A DNA stretch of 64,000 nucleotides from Variovorax sp. YR216 (GCF_900107745.1 NZ_FNRO01000017.1:1-64000), one strand, 5' to 3'; numbered from the stretch's first letter, positions 43,241 to 52,037 are shown. Notes: generated by a model from the letters alone, not told the origin. Numbers and translations: made by a program.

Positions 43241-44286
43241 CAGGGCTTGCTCCCGGCGTTCGCCGCGTTGCTGTTCGCGTTGGCGTTGCCGGCGTCGAGC
43301 GCAAGGCGCACCGTCACCGGCATCCCGAGCCGAAGGCGGTCTTCGGGGTCGTCGGCGAGCACGCGGATTTCGTAGACGAGGCTGCTGCGCAGTTCCTCCG
43401 TCTGCACCGTCTTCGGCGTGAATTCCGCGACGGACGAGATGTAGCCCACCTTGCCCGTGAGCGGCTGCCCCGGGTGACTGTCGGTGTGCAGCGTGGCCGC
43501 CATGCCGGGCTTCACGCGGCCGAGGTCGGCTTCGGTCACATAGGCGCGCACCCACTTCGGATCGGTGATCGCGAGCGTGAACACCGGCCGCTGCGGCGAG
43601 GCCATGTCGCCGGGCTCCATGAGCCGTGCGCGCACCACCGCGTTGATGGGTGCCCGGAGTTGCGCCTGATCCAGCTGGTGCTTGAGCACGGCGAGCGATG
43701 CGACCGCCACGTCGAGCTGCGCCTGTGCCTGCGCGATGTCTTCCTTGCGCGGGCCGGTGACGACGAGCTGCTGCGCCTTGCGTACGTTCTCGAGCTGGGC
43801 GAGCGCGGTCTTCTGGCGGGCCTGCGCGGCATCGAGGTCCTGCTGGCTCACCGCGCGGCCGGAGGTCGTCTGCCGGATCGACTGAAGCCGTTCGAGCTGC
43901 TGATGTGCGAGCTCGGCATCGGCCTGGGCCGCCGAGACCTGTGCGCGAGCCTGCGCGATTTCTTCGGGGCGGCTGCCGGTCTTGAGCTTCTGCAGGACTT
44001 GCTGCTGCACCGCGATCTGCGCCTCGGACTGCGCGATCTGCAATTCCAGCGTGCGCGTGTCGAGCTCGCCGAGCACCTGCCCGGCGGTGACGCGGTCGCC
44101 TTCCTGCACGTTGAGCCTGCCGATGCGCTCCGCGCCGTTGAAGGCGAGCGAGACCTGTCGCAGATCGACATTGCCGTAGAGCACCAGTTCGTGCGCGTTG
44201 ACAGGCTGGCGGTTGAAGTACCACGCCGCCAGAGCGGCTGCGGCTGCGAGAACGACGGCCCCGAGGATGATCGGCTTCTTGTTCAT
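43240..44286 (-). CDS. HlyD-family membrane-fusion protein (YbhG-like)
   Basis: A 348-residue periplasmic adaptor. One N-terminal TM (about 7-24), a lipoyl/barrel-sandwich start GRLNVQEGDRVTAGQVLGEL, a long coiled-coil hairpin (about 80-200, rich in Gln/Ala), then the second lipoyl half LRAPINAVVRARLMEPGDM. The C-terminal tail is Asn/Ala-rich. It bridges the inner-membrane exporter to the NodT duct. It is first in the operon and divergent from the TetR gene across an 18-bp palindrome. Confidence 0.92.
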   Translation of the reverse strand: MNKKPIILGAVVLAAAAALAAWYFNRQPVNAHELVLYGNVDLRQVSLAFNGAERIGRLNVQEGDRVTAGQVLGELDTRTLELQIAQSEAQIAVQQQVLQKLKTGSRPEEIAQARAQVSAAQADAELAHQQLERLQSIRQTTSGRAVSQQDLDAAQARQKTALAQLENVRKAQQLVVTGPRKEDIAQAQAQLDVAVASLAVLKHQLDQAQLRAPINAVVRARLMEPGDMASPQRPVFTLAITDPKWVRAYVTEADLGRVKPGMAATLHTDSHPGQPLTGKVGYISSVAEFTPKTVQTEELRSSLVYEIRVLADDPEDRLRLGMPVTVRLALDAGNANANSNAANAGSKP

Positions 44287-44336
44287 GGTCTCTCTCTGCG
44301 CAAGGATGACGCTGCGTTGTCGATGAAGTAGACTGG

Positions 44337-44364
44337 ATAATATCGAATTTGAATTCAAATTCAA
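44337..44364 (-). promoter_or_regulatory. Promoter of the HlyD-ATPase-permease-OMF operon
   Basis: On the minus strand TTGAAT (44364-44359) and TATTAT (44342-44337) are separated by 16 bp. The spacer consists almost entirely of the TetR palindrome, an arrangement in which a bound repressor excludes RNA polymerase. Confidence 0.55.
44345..44362. promoter_or_regulatory. Perfect 18-bp palindrome, probable TetR-family operator
   Basis: GAATTTGAATTCAAATTC equals its own reverse complement over 18 bp. It lies between the divergent exporter operon and the tetR-type gene, 33 bp before the latter's ATG, and inside the predicted exporter promoter. Confidence 0.7.
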
Positions 44365-44394
44365 ACTACGACTTTGTTTCCAGGGATTGCCGCG

Positions 44395-45120
44395 ATGGCC
44401 CTCACAGCAAGAAAGAAATCTCCCACGCCCGGCCGGCGTGCGCAACGGCCGGACGGCGATGCGACGCGCCTGCATCTCATCGAGACCGCCGGCAAGGTGT
44501 TCGCGGAGCGCGGCCTTGCCGAGGCCACGAGCAAGGAAATCTGCGAGCGGGCGGGTGTGCCGCTCGCATCGGTCAACTATCACTTCGGCAGCCGCGACGG
44601 TCTCTACGAAGCGGTGCTGATCGCAGCGCACCAGCAGCTGATCGGGCTCGAGGAGCTGATCGGCCTGGTCCAGGACATCGACGATCCGGAAACCAGGTTG
44701 CGCACCGTGCTCACGCACTTCGTGCGCTTCGCCACCAACGCGAATGCGCCGTGGGGCTTTCGCGTGGTGCTGCGCGAAATCATGGCGCCTTCGGCCGCGA
44801 TGCCCGCGTTGATCGAGAAGGCGGTGCGGCCCAAGGCGCAGTTCATGCGCGGGCTGGTGAGCGCCGTGATGGGCCTGCCGCCGGAGCACCCGACCGCTCA
44901 GCGCGGCGTGGTCTTCGCGCTGCTGCCGTGCCTCGCGATCATGGTCATCCCGAAGGAAATTCCGGCGAAGCTGCTGCCGGCACTCAAGGAGACCGACGCC
45001 CTCGCCGAGGAACTCATGTGCTACGTGATGGCGGGGCTGGCCGCGATGGCGAGCGCGCAGAAGCCGGCTGCGAATCCGTCGCGCGCGCCTGCGCGACCAG
45101 CCAGGCGCGAAAGAGCGTGA
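44395..45120 (+). CDS. TetR-family repressor, CecR-like
   Basis: A 241-residue regulator. The HTH lies at about 21-66 (TRLHLIETAGKVFAERGLAE, then CERAGVPLASVNYHFGSRDG). The C-terminal part has WGFRVVLREIMAPS, the pattern of the CerR/CecR (YbiH) group that controls the ybhGFSR operon in E. coli. The ATG at 44395 is chosen; a TTG 21 nt upstream is less likely. The 3' end overlaps the convergent LysR gene by 107 nt. Confidence 0.9.
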   Translation: MALTARKKSPTPGRRAQRPDGDATRLHLIETAGKVFAERGLAEATSKEICERAGVPLASVNYHFGSRDGLYEAVLIAAHQQLIGLEELIGLVQDIDDPETRLRTVLTHFVRFATNANAPWGFRVVLREIMAPSAAMPALIEKAVRPKAQFMRGLVSAVMGLPPEHPTAQRGVVFALLPCLAIMVIPKEIPAKLLPALKETDALAEELMCYVMAGLAAMASAQKPAANPSRAPARPARRERA

Positions 45121-45976
45121 GCGCCGGGCGTTCGTCGTCGACGGCGGGCGTCACCAGGTAGTAGCTGCGCTCGCCGCGCAGGGGGCGGTCGCAGGCGATG
45201 ACGAGTTCGCCGCGTGCGAGCTCCTTCTGGATCGCCAGCGTCGGCATCAGCGCCACGCCGAGCCCGTGCGCCGCGGCGATGGCGATCATCGAGAACAGCT
45301 CGTAGCGCGGACCGCTGTGCGCACGCGGCGCATCCACGTTCTGTGCGTCGAACCATTGCCGCCAGCCGTCGGGCCGCGTGCTTTGCTGCAGCAGCGGCAT
45401 GCGCGCGATCGCGGCGGGCGAGAGCGGCTTGCGGCCCGCGAGCAGTGCGGGACTGCACACCGGAATCACGTCTTCCTCGATCAGCACGGTGGATTTCGTG
45501 CCGGCCCAGTTGGCGGTCTGCGCCGCGGTGCCCGCGTAGATCGCCGCATCGAACGGCGTGTCGTTGAAGAGAAAGGGCCGCGTGCGCGTTTCGATGTGCA
45601 CCGTGATGTCCGGATGCTTCTCCGCGAAGTCCGGCAGGCGCGGAATGAGCCAGCGCGTCGCGAAGGTCGGTACTGCGGCGAGCTGCAGCGAGCCGCCCTG
45701 GCCCTGCCGCGCCATTGCGTCGAGCGTGTCGCGCTCCATGGTGTCGAGCTGGCGCGCGATCTGGCGCGCGTAGTCGGCGCCGGCCGGCGTCAGCGCGACG
45801 CCGTGCCGGGTTCGGCGGAAGAGGGCGATGCCGAGGAAGTCCTCCAGCGCGGTGATCTGGCGCGACACCGCGCTCTGCGTGAGGGCGAGTTCCTGTGCGG
45901 CACGGGTGTAGCTCTCATGCCGCGCGGCGGCCTCGAAGCAGATGAGCGACTGGGTGGAAGGGATCTTGCGGCGCAT
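45014..45976 (-). CDS. LysR-family regulator, GcvA-like, divergent from glutaryl-CoA dehydrogenase
   Basis: A 320-residue LysR regulator. HTH near residues 18-50 (AAARHESYTRAAQELALTQS, SRQITALEDFLG); effector domain from about 95 (GSLQLAAVPTFATRWLIPRL), which is the GcvA-like pattern. The last 35 residues (SQPASARSPSRP) are low complexity and lie antisense to the TetR 3' end, so the original stop may have been lost. It is divergent from gcdH and probably regulates glutarate/lysine degradation. Confidence 0.9.
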   Translation of the reverse strand: MRRKIPSTQSLICFEAAARHESYTRAAQELALTQSAVSRQITALEDFLGIALFRRTRHGVALTPAGADYARQIARQLDTMERDTLDAMARQGQGGSLQLAAVPTFATRWLIPRLPDFAEKHPDITVHIETRTRPFLFNDTPFDAAIYAGTAAQTANWAGTKSTVLIEEDVIPVCSPALLAGRKPLSPAAIARMPLLQQSTRPDGWRQWFDAQNVDAPRAHSGPRYELFSMIAIAAAHGLGVALMPTLAIQKELARGELVIACDRPLRGERSYYLVTPAVDDERPALTLFRAWLVAQARATDSQPASARSPSRPAPPSRST

Positions 45977-46048
45977 GGTATGCGAAGCCTACATAGTTGA
46001 ATGCCGCGTTCTTGCAATGAAGCGGCGTAGGCGCATTGTCCTATGACG

Positions 46049-46061
46049 TGCGAAAAGCGCA
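46049..46061. promoter_or_regulatory. Candidate LysR site between lysR and gcdH
   Basis: TGCGAAAAGCGCA has the LysR T-N11-A form with a TGCG/CGCA dyad. It lies mid-way in the 189-bp divergent gap. Such short dyads can arise by chance in high-GC DNA. Confidence 0.35.
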
Positions 46062-46165
46062 TAACTGGGTGCCCAATCATCGTTTGCGCTCCCCCTGCGG
46101 CGCGCTTACGATGACGGCCGACCCAAGCACTTTCGCTTCCCGCACCTTTCCCCCGGAGACCTCAC

Positions 46166-47368
46166 ATGGCCATCAAGAACGCCCGCTTCCAATGGGACGA
46201 CGCCCTCCTGCTCGATCAACAGCTCACCGATGACGAACGCATGGTGCGCGATGCGGCCAACGCCTACTGCCAGGAACGCCTCGCACCCCGCGTCCTCGAA
46301 GGTTTCCGCAAGGGTGAAACCGACCCGGCGGTCTTCCGCGAGATGGGCGCCCTCGGCCTGCTGGGCCCGACGATCCCCGAACAATACGGCGGCCCCGGCC
46401 TCAACTACGTCTGCTACGGCCTGATCGCTCGCGAAGTCGAGCGCGTCGACTCGGGCTTCCGCTCGATGGCCAGCGTGCAGAGCTCGCTCGTGATGGTGCC
46501 GATCAACGAATTCGGCACCGAAGCGCAGAAGCAGAAGTACCTGCCCAAGCTCGCCACGGGCGAATTCATCGGCTGCTTCGGCCTGACCGAGCCCGACCAC
46601 GGTTCCGACCCCGGCAGCATGGTCACCCGCGCCAAGAAGGTGCCGGGCGGCTACGCGCTCACCGGCAACAAGATGTGGATCAGCAACAGCCCGATCGCCG
46701 ACGTGTTCGTGGTCTGGGCCAAGGAAGTCTCCGAGTCCGGCACCGTCGGCCCGATCCGCGGCTTCGTGCTGGAGAAGGGCATGAAGGGCCTGAGCGCTCC
46801 GGCGATCCACGGCAAGGTCGGCCTGCGCGCCTCGATCACCGGCGAAATCGTGATGGACAACGTGTTCTGCCCCGAAGAGAACGCCTTCCCCGAAGTGCAG
46901 GGCCTGAAGGGTCCGTTCACCTGCCTCAACAGCGCGCGCTATGGCATCTCGTGGGGCGCGCTCGGCGCAGCGGAAGACTGCTGGCACCGTGCCCGCACCT
47001 ACGTGCTGGAGCGCAAGCAGTTCGGCCGTCCCCTCGCGGCCAACCAGCTCATCCAGAAGAAGCTGGCCGACATGCAGACCGAGATCACGCTGGGCCTGCA
47101 AGGGTGCCTCCGCCTCGGTCGCATGAAGGACGAAGGCACTGCCTCCGTCGAAGTCACTTCGCTGCTCAAGCGCAACTCCTGCGGCAAGGCGCTCGACATC
47201 GCGCGCCTGGCCCGCGACATGATGGGCGGCAACGGCATCAGCGATGAATTCGGCGTCGCGCGTCACCTCGTCAACCTCGAAGTGGTGAACACCTACGAAG
47301 GCACCCACGACATTCACGCGCTCATCCTCGGCCGCGCACAAACGGGCATCGCCGCCTTCTCGAACTGA
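46166..47368 (+). CDS. gcdH: Glutaryl-CoA dehydrogenase
   Basis: A 400-residue acyl-CoA dehydrogenase that would convert glutaryl-CoA to crotonyl-CoA and CO2. The catalytic base is Glu378 in TYEGTHDIHALILGRA. The Arg of RSMASVQSSL (near 103), typical of GcdH, is present. FAD motif CFGLTEPDHGSDPGS lies near 145. Length fits the family. It is followed without a gap (TGATG) by a CoA-transferase and regulated probably by the divergent LysR protein. Confidence 0.94.
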   Translation: MAIKNARFQWDDALLLDQQLTDDERMVRDAANAYCQERLAPRVLEGFRKGETDPAVFREMGALGLLGPTIPEQYGGPGLNYVCYGLIAREVERVDSGFRSMASVQSSLVMVPINEFGTEAQKQKYLPKLATGEFIGCFGLTEPDHGSDPGSMVTRAKKVPGGYALTGNKMWISNSPIADVFVVWAKEVSESGTVGPIRGFVLEKGMKGLSAPAIHGKVGLRASITGEIVMDNVFCPEENAFPEVQGLKGPFTCLNSARYGISWGALGAAEDCWHRARTYVLERKQFGRPLAANQLIQKKLADMQTEITLGLQGCLRLGRMKDEGTASVEVTSLLKRNSCGKALDIARLARDMMGGNGISDEFGVARHLVNLEVVNTYEGTHDIHALILGRAQTGIAAFSN

Positions 47369-48615
47369 TGACCTCGCCGACCGCAACGCAGGGCGCCCTC
47401 GCGGGCATCAAGGTTCTCGACCTGTCCCGCGTGCTCGCGGGGCCGTGGTGCACCCAGATCCTCGCGGACCTGGGTGCCGATGTGATCAAGATCGAGCGGC
47501 CCGGCGTGGGCGACGACACGCGCACCTGGGGCCCGCCGTTCCTCAAGGATGCGCAGGGCAACGACACCAACCAGGCGACCTACTTCACCGCCTGCAACCG
47601 CAACAAGCGCTCGGTCACCATCGACATGGCCACGCCGGACGGCCAGGCGCTGCTCAGGCAGATGGCGGCGCAGAGCGACATCGTGGTCGAGAACTTCAAG
47701 ACCGGCGGCCTCAAGCAGTACGGGCTGGACCACGAGAGCCTGCGCGCGCTCAACCCGCGCCTCATCTATTGCAGCGTGACCGGCTTCGGCCATGACGGCC
47801 CGCACGCGAACCGTGCCGGCTATGACCTGATGATCCAGGCCACCAGCGGCATGATGAGCATCACCGGCCGCCCCGACGACGTGCCCGGCGGCGGGCCTCT
47901 GCGCGTGGGCGTGGCGCTGACCGATCTCTTCACCGGCGTGTACGCGAGCACCGCGATCCTCGCCGCACTCGAAGTGCGTCACCGCACGGGCGAAGGCCAG
48001 CACATCGACATGGCGCTGCTCGACGTCGGCATGGCGATCCTCGCGAACCAGGCGAGCGCCTTCCTCAACACCGGCATCGCGCCGCAGCGGCAGGGCAACA
48101 CGCACCCGAGCCTGGCGCCGTACCAGGACTTCCACACCAAGGACGGCTCGATGCTGCTGGCCATCGGCAACAACGGCCAGTTCGCGCGCTTCTGCGAGGC
48201 GGCAGGCCATGCCGAGTGGGCGGCCGATCCGCGCTTTGCGACCAACACGCTGCGCGTGCGGCACCGCGAAGTGCTGATCCCGCAGATGGAAGAGGTCACG
48301 CGCACCCGCACCACCGCCGAGTGGATCGCGCTGCTCGAGGACAAGGCGGTGCCCTGCGGCCCGATCAACGACATCGGGCAGGCTTTCCAGGACGAGCAGG
48401 TCAAGGCGCGCGGGCTCGCCGTGACCCTGCCGCGCAATGCGGGCGACGGCATCGAGAGCATCTCCGGCGTCGCGAGCCCGCTGCGGCTCCAGTCCACGCC
48501 GCCAGTGCTGCGCAATGCGCCGCCGGCGCTGGGGCAGCACACCGACGAGGTGCTGGCCGAGCTCGGCATCGACGAACAACGGCGCGCCGCGCTGCGCGAC
48601 GCGGGCGTGGTGTGA
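47368..48615 (+). CDS. CaiB/BaiF CoA-transferase, probably succinyl-CoA:glutarate CoA-transferase
   Basis: A 415-residue class III CoA-transferase: LAGIKVLDLSRVLAGPWCTQ at the start, ADVIKIERPGVGD, and the catalytic Asp region YDLMIQATSGMMSITG near 150. The TGATG overlap with gcdH argues for activation of glutarate to glutaryl-CoA (as for the human SUGCT). This substrate is inference from context. It overlaps the trehalase gene by GTGA. Confidence 0.9.
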   Translation: MTSPTATQGALAGIKVLDLSRVLAGPWCTQILADLGADVIKIERPGVGDDTRTWGPPFLKDAQGNDTNQATYFTACNRNKRSVTIDMATPDGQALLRQMAAQSDIVVENFKTGGLKQYGLDHESLRALNPRLIYCSVTGFGHDGPHANRAGYDLMIQATSGMMSITGRPDDVPGGGPLRVGVALTDLFTGVYASTAILAALEVRHRTGEGQHIDMALLDVGMAILANQASAFLNTGIAPQRQGNTHPSLAPYQDFHTKDGSMLLAIGNNGQFARFCEAAGHAEWAADPRFATNTLRVRHREVLIPQMEEVTRTRTTAEWIALLEDKAVPCGPINDIGQAFQDEQVKARGLAVTLPRNAGDGIESISGVASPLRLQSTPPVLRNAPPALGQHTDEVLAELGIDEQRRAALRDAGVV

Positions 48616-50282
48616 ACCACGCAGGTCAGGCCAGCTCGCAGCGCTCCGCGCGCGCGGCAGCCTGTCCCGCGCCCGACTCGCTCACGCCTGCCGACCGCTA
48701 CGAGGAACTCTTCGCCGCGGTGCAGTCGGGCCGCGTGTTCGCCGACAGCAAGACCTTCGTCGACTGCGTGCCGCGCATCGAGCCCGCGGACATCCTCGCG
48801 GCCTACCGCGCTCAGTCGGCGCTGCCGGGCTTCGATCTCGCGGCCTTCGTGAACACGCATTTCGATGTGATCGAACAGCCGCATTCCGACTATGTGTCGG
48901 TGCCCGGCCAGCCGATCGCGGCGCACATCGACGATCTCTGGGACGTGCTCACGCGGCATCCGGCCACGCACCCGCCGCGCTCGTCGCTGCTGCAACTGCC
49001 GCACGCCTACCTCGTGCCGGGTGGGCGCTTTCGCGAGGTCTACTACTGGGATTCGTACTTCACCATGCTCGGTCTCGGCGCTGAGCATCAGGCGCCGCTC
49101 ATCCGCGACATGGTGGAAAACTTCGCCTACCTCATCGACACCTACGGCCATGTGCCGAACGGCAATCGCAGCTACTACCTGAGCCGCTCGCAGCCGCCGG
49201 TCTTCGCGCTCATGGTCGAGCTGGCGCAGCGGCGCGGCGTGCTCGACGAGATCGACTGGCTGCCCCAGCTGCGCAAGGAGCACGCGTTCTGGATGGCCGG
49301 CGCCGAAGGTCTTGCCGACGGGCAGGCGAGCCGCCGCGTGGTGCGGCTGCCGGGCGGGGTGCTGCTCAACCGCTACTGGGACGAGCGCGACACGCCGCGC
49401 GAGGAATCGTGGATCGAGGACGTCACGACCGTGCAGTCGTGCGGGCGCGATCCCGCCGAGGTCTACCGCGACATCCGCGCCGCTTGCGAATCGGGCTGGG
49501 ATTTCAGCACCCGGTGGCTGCGCGCGCCACAGGCGCACACCGAGCGGCGCAGCCGGGAGCACGTGCGGGCCGGCACCGCACCATCGCTGGCGAGCATCTG
49601 CACCACGGACATCCTGCCGGTGGACCTCAACGCCTTTGTCTACAAGCTCGAAACGAAGATCGCTACGCTGGCGAAGCAGTCGGGCGACACGGCAGCCGCC
49701 GCTGCCTTCGCCCAAAAGGCCGAGGCGCGCAAGGCCGCCATGACGGCGCTCTTCTGGGATGAGGCGCACGACGCCTATTTCGACTACGACTGGCGCTTCG
49801 GCCATCGGCGCGATTGCCTCACGGCGGCCTGTGTGACGCCGCTGTTCGTCGGCGCGGCGGAGCCGGCACATGCGCAGGCGCTCGCGTCAACTGTCGCGAA
49901 CCGGCTGCTTGCGCCCGGCGGACTCTCGACCACCGAGTGCGGGAGCGACCAGCAATGGGACCGGCCCAACGGTTGGGCCGCGCTGCAATGGATGGCGGTG
50001 CGCGGATTCGCCGACCATGGGTGCCACGACCTTGCGCGGACGATCTCGCATCGCTGGCTTGCGACAGTGGCTGCGCTCTATGAGCGCGAAGGCAAGCTGG
50101 TCGAAAAGTACGCCCTGCGCTGCATCGAGTCCGACGGCACGCGGGGCGGCCACGGCGGCGAATATCCGCTGCAGGACGGCTTCGGCTGGACCAACGGCGT
50201 CACCGCGGCATTGCTCGCCGAGCATCCGCAGCACACCGCGCACGGCTGTACGGCGCATTCGACGGCGCCGCAGCATCGCTGA
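48612..50282 (+). CDS. Alpha,alpha-trehalase, GH37, cytoplasmic type
   Basis: A 556-residue trehalase that would split trehalose to two glucose. Both family signatures are visible: PGGRFREVYYWDSYFTMLGL near residue 135 and QWDRPNGWAALQ near 447. ESGWDFSTRW holds the catalytic acid Asp and GGEYPLQDGFGWTNGV the base Glu. No signal peptide is present, so it is TreF-like. It starts at GTG inside the CoA-transferase stop (GTGA) and is therefore co-expressed with glutarate genes, which is unusual. Its last 83 nt overlap a convergent DUF1127 gene. Confidence 0.92.
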   Translation: MNHAGQASSQRSARAAACPAPDSLTPADRYEELFAAVQSGRVFADSKTFVDCVPRIEPADILAAYRAQSALPGFDLAAFVNTHFDVIEQPHSDYVSVPGQPIAAHIDDLWDVLTRHPATHPPRSSLLQLPHAYLVPGGRFREVYYWDSYFTMLGLGAEHQAPLIRDMVENFAYLIDTYGHVPNGNRSYYLSRSQPPVFALMVELAQRRGVLDEIDWLPQLRKEHAFWMAGAEGLADGQASRRVVRLPGGVLLNRYWDERDTPREESWIEDVTTVQSCGRDPAEVYRDIRAACESGWDFSTRWLRAPQAHTERRSREHVRAGTAPSLASICTTDILPVDLNAFVYKLETKIATLAKQSGDTAAAAAFAQKAEARKAAMTALFWDEAHDAYFDYDWRFGHRRDCLTAACVTPLFVGAAEPAHAQALASTVANRLLAPGGLSTTECGSDQQWDRPNGWAALQWMAVRGFADHGCHDLARTISHRWLATVAALYEREGKLVEKYALRCIESDGTRGGHGGEYPLQDGFGWTNGVTAALLAEHPQHTAHGCTAHSTAPQHR

Positions 50283-50433
50283 GCAGCGCCGGGATCTCGC
50301 TGCGGCCCACGCCGAGGTCGCGCAGCTCGCGCTCGCTCATCGCACGCAGCTGGCGATGGTCCTGCCGCGCGCGCCGCGCCTTGCGGATCAGGTCCAGCAC
50401 GGCGGCGACGAGTGCGGGCTTTGGCGTTTGCAT
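50200..50433 (-). CDS. DUF1127 small protein
   Basis: A 77-residue basic protein; AAGGAG lies 6 nt before the ATG. Core pattern LIRKARRARQDHRQLRAMSE, then RELRDLGVGRSEIPALL is DUF1127. Members in alphaproteobacteria bind RNA and alter phosphate or C1 metabolism; the role here is unknown. The C-terminal tail is encoded opposite the trehalase 3' end. Confidence 0.85.
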   Translation of the reverse strand: MQTPKPALVAAVLDLIRKARRARQDHRQLRAMSERELRDLGVGRSEIPALLSDAAAPSNAPYSRARCAADARRAMPR

Positions 50434-50521
50434 GTGAGGCTCCTTGGATGGAGCACGATCTTGCAAGCCGGCGTGCTATTGTGGAAGTTGAGAATTCTGT
50501 GAAGACCGATCAGCTTTCCTG

Positions 50522-51412
50522 ATGCGCCATCTCAACCTCGACCAGCTTCGTTCGCTGGTGTCCATCGTCGATCTCGGCACTTTTTCCGCAGCCGCCAAGG
50601 CGCTGCATCTCGCGCAGCCCACGGTGAGCCTGCACATCAGCGAACTTGAATCGCGCCTCGACGCGCAACTGCTGGTGCGCGGTGCTCGCCGCATCATGCC
50701 GACCGCTGCCGGCGCGGCGCTGGTCGAACGCGCACGCAGGCTCCTGCGCGACGCCGACGACGCGATCGACGTGGTGCGCCGCCAGGCCGAAGGGCGCGTG
50801 GGACGTGTTCGGCTGGGCACCTCGACCGGCGTGGTGGTCGAGTTGCTGCCGCAGGTGCTCGAAGCGCTGGAGCAGGACCATCCGGGCATCGACGTCGAAG
50901 TGAGCATCCTCGGTTCGTCCGAGACCATGTCGCGCCTCGCCATGGGTACGCTGGACGTGGGCCTCGTCGCGATCCCGCAGCCGCCGATGCGTGACCTCGT
51001 CGTCACGCGTTGGCGCAGCCAGCCGATGATGGCCTTCGTCCCGAAGAAGTGGGATGCGCCGAAGCGCATCACGCCGCGCTGGCTGGCCGAGCGGCCGCTG
51101 ATCTTCAACGATGCGACCACGCACATGTACCGGCTGACCATGGAATGGTTCGCGGCGGCCGGCGAATCGCCGCGACCTCGCATCGAACTCAATTTCGATG
51201 CGGCGATGCGCAGCCTGGTCGCGGCGGGCTACGGCGCGGCGGTGCTGCCGGTGCACCAGCCGGTGGGCGCGGAGATCAACGAGCGGCTGCAGGTGCTGCC
51301 ACTGAGCCCGAAGCTCACGCGCCATCTCGGCATCGCACACCGGCCGAAGCCGGCGCTCGACGGCGCGACCGCGACGGTGCTGAAAGTCCTTTCTGCCTTC
51401 GCGCAGCGCTGA
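50522..51412 (+). CDS. LysR-family regulator
   Basis: A 296-residue LysR regulator. HTH: MRHLNLDQLRSLVSIVDLGT, then AKALHLAQPTVSLHISELE (residues 1-60). Effector domain from about 92 (GRVRLGTSTGVVVELLPQVL) includes GTLDVGLVAIPQPPM. It is convergent with the molybdopterin-fold gene and has no obvious divergent target; the DUF1127 gene is divergent. The inducer is unknown. Confidence 0.9.
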   Translation: MRHLNLDQLRSLVSIVDLGTFSAAAKALHLAQPTVSLHISELESRLDAQLLVRGARRIMPTAAGAALVERARRLLRDADDAIDVVRRQAEGRVGRVRLGTSTGVVVELLPQVLEALEQDHPGIDVEVSILGSSETMSRLAMGTLDVGLVAIPQPPMRDLVVTRWRSQPMMAFVPKKWDAPKRITPRWLAERPLIFNDATTHMYRLTMEWFAAAGESPRPRIELNFDAAMRSLVAAGYGAAVLPVHQPVGAEINERLQVLPLSPKLTRHLGIAHRPKPALDGATATVLKVLSAFAQR

Positions 51413-51421
51413 TGCGCGAAC

Positions 51422-52015
51422 CTAACTCTTGCGCACGTCGATGCTGTACAGCCCCCAGGGGCAGAGCGCGAAGCGCTCCTTGAGCGGCTTGTCCTTGAAC
51501 GCCGCGAGCGTGTCGGCTTCGTACACGGCCCATTGCGGGCCGAGTCCACCGATCGAGAGCGGCGCGCCGTCGATCTCGGTGGCGACGATCATGCGCCAGC
51601 TGCGCGCATCGGCGAGGTTCAGCGGCACCACGTAGCCATCGACTGCGCGCAGGAAGAGCTGAACCTCCTTGCCACCCGTCACGCCGGCTTCCTCGAGCAC
51701 CGTGGTCATCAGCGGGCCGGCGAGCACGTGCTTCTTCGCGTCGTATTCGAGCGTCGGCCGGATCTGAACCGTCGGCAGGCGGCGCAGCGCCTCGGCGTCG
51801 AACACATAGGCCTTGTCGAACTGGATGCCGTGCTTGACGAACATCTGGTCGAGCGCAGGATCGACCGCGCCGCGATTGGACTTGCCGACCGCACCGCTGA
51901 GGGTGAGCAGGCCGGGGCCTTTCAACGCCGAGGGCGCAGCGAGTGCGGAAGCGGAGGTGACGGCGGGGAGCAGGCCGGCCAGTGCTGTCTTGCCAAGGAA
52001 GTCGCGTTTGTTCAT
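51422..52015 (-). CDS. Small exported molybdopterin-oxidoreductase-fold protein
   Basis: A 197-residue protein with a Tat-like signal (NKRDFLGKTALAGLLPA) and cleavage near SALAA. The core (KHVLAGPLMTTVLEEAGV, FLRAVDGYVVPLNLADA) matches the sulfite-oxidase/YedY-type fold (PF00174) in short form. The cysteine that ligates Mo in this family is absent: the only Cys lies 14 residues from the C-terminus (ALCPWGLYS). So it may bind no Mo cofactor or use another ligand. It follows a CopD-like membrane gene by 22 nt. Confidence 0.8.
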   Translation of the reverse strand: MNKRDFLGKTALAGLLPAVTSASALAAPSALKGPGLLTLSGAVGKSNRGAVDPALDQMFVKHGIQFDKAYVFDAEALRRLPTVQIRPTLEYDAKKHVLAGPLMTTVLEEAGVTGGKEVQLFLRAVDGYVVPLNLADARSWRMIVATEIDGAPLSIGGLGPQWAVYEADTLAAFKDKPLKERFALCPWGLYSIDVRKS

Positions 52016-52037
52016 CGCGGCATTGTCGCGCCGCGCA

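Noticed and set aside
43241..44224. Upstream extension of the tandem ATPase frame, suggesting a larger fusion protein
   Set aside because: The extension is an out-of-frame reading of the HlyD gene and is Arg/Gly-rich; the ATPase starts naturally at 43240 with a one-base overlap.
46049..46061. Firm assignment of a GcvA-type operator between lysR and gcdH
   Set aside because: A single 13-bp T-N11-A dyad is too weak; it is listed only as a low-confidence candidate.
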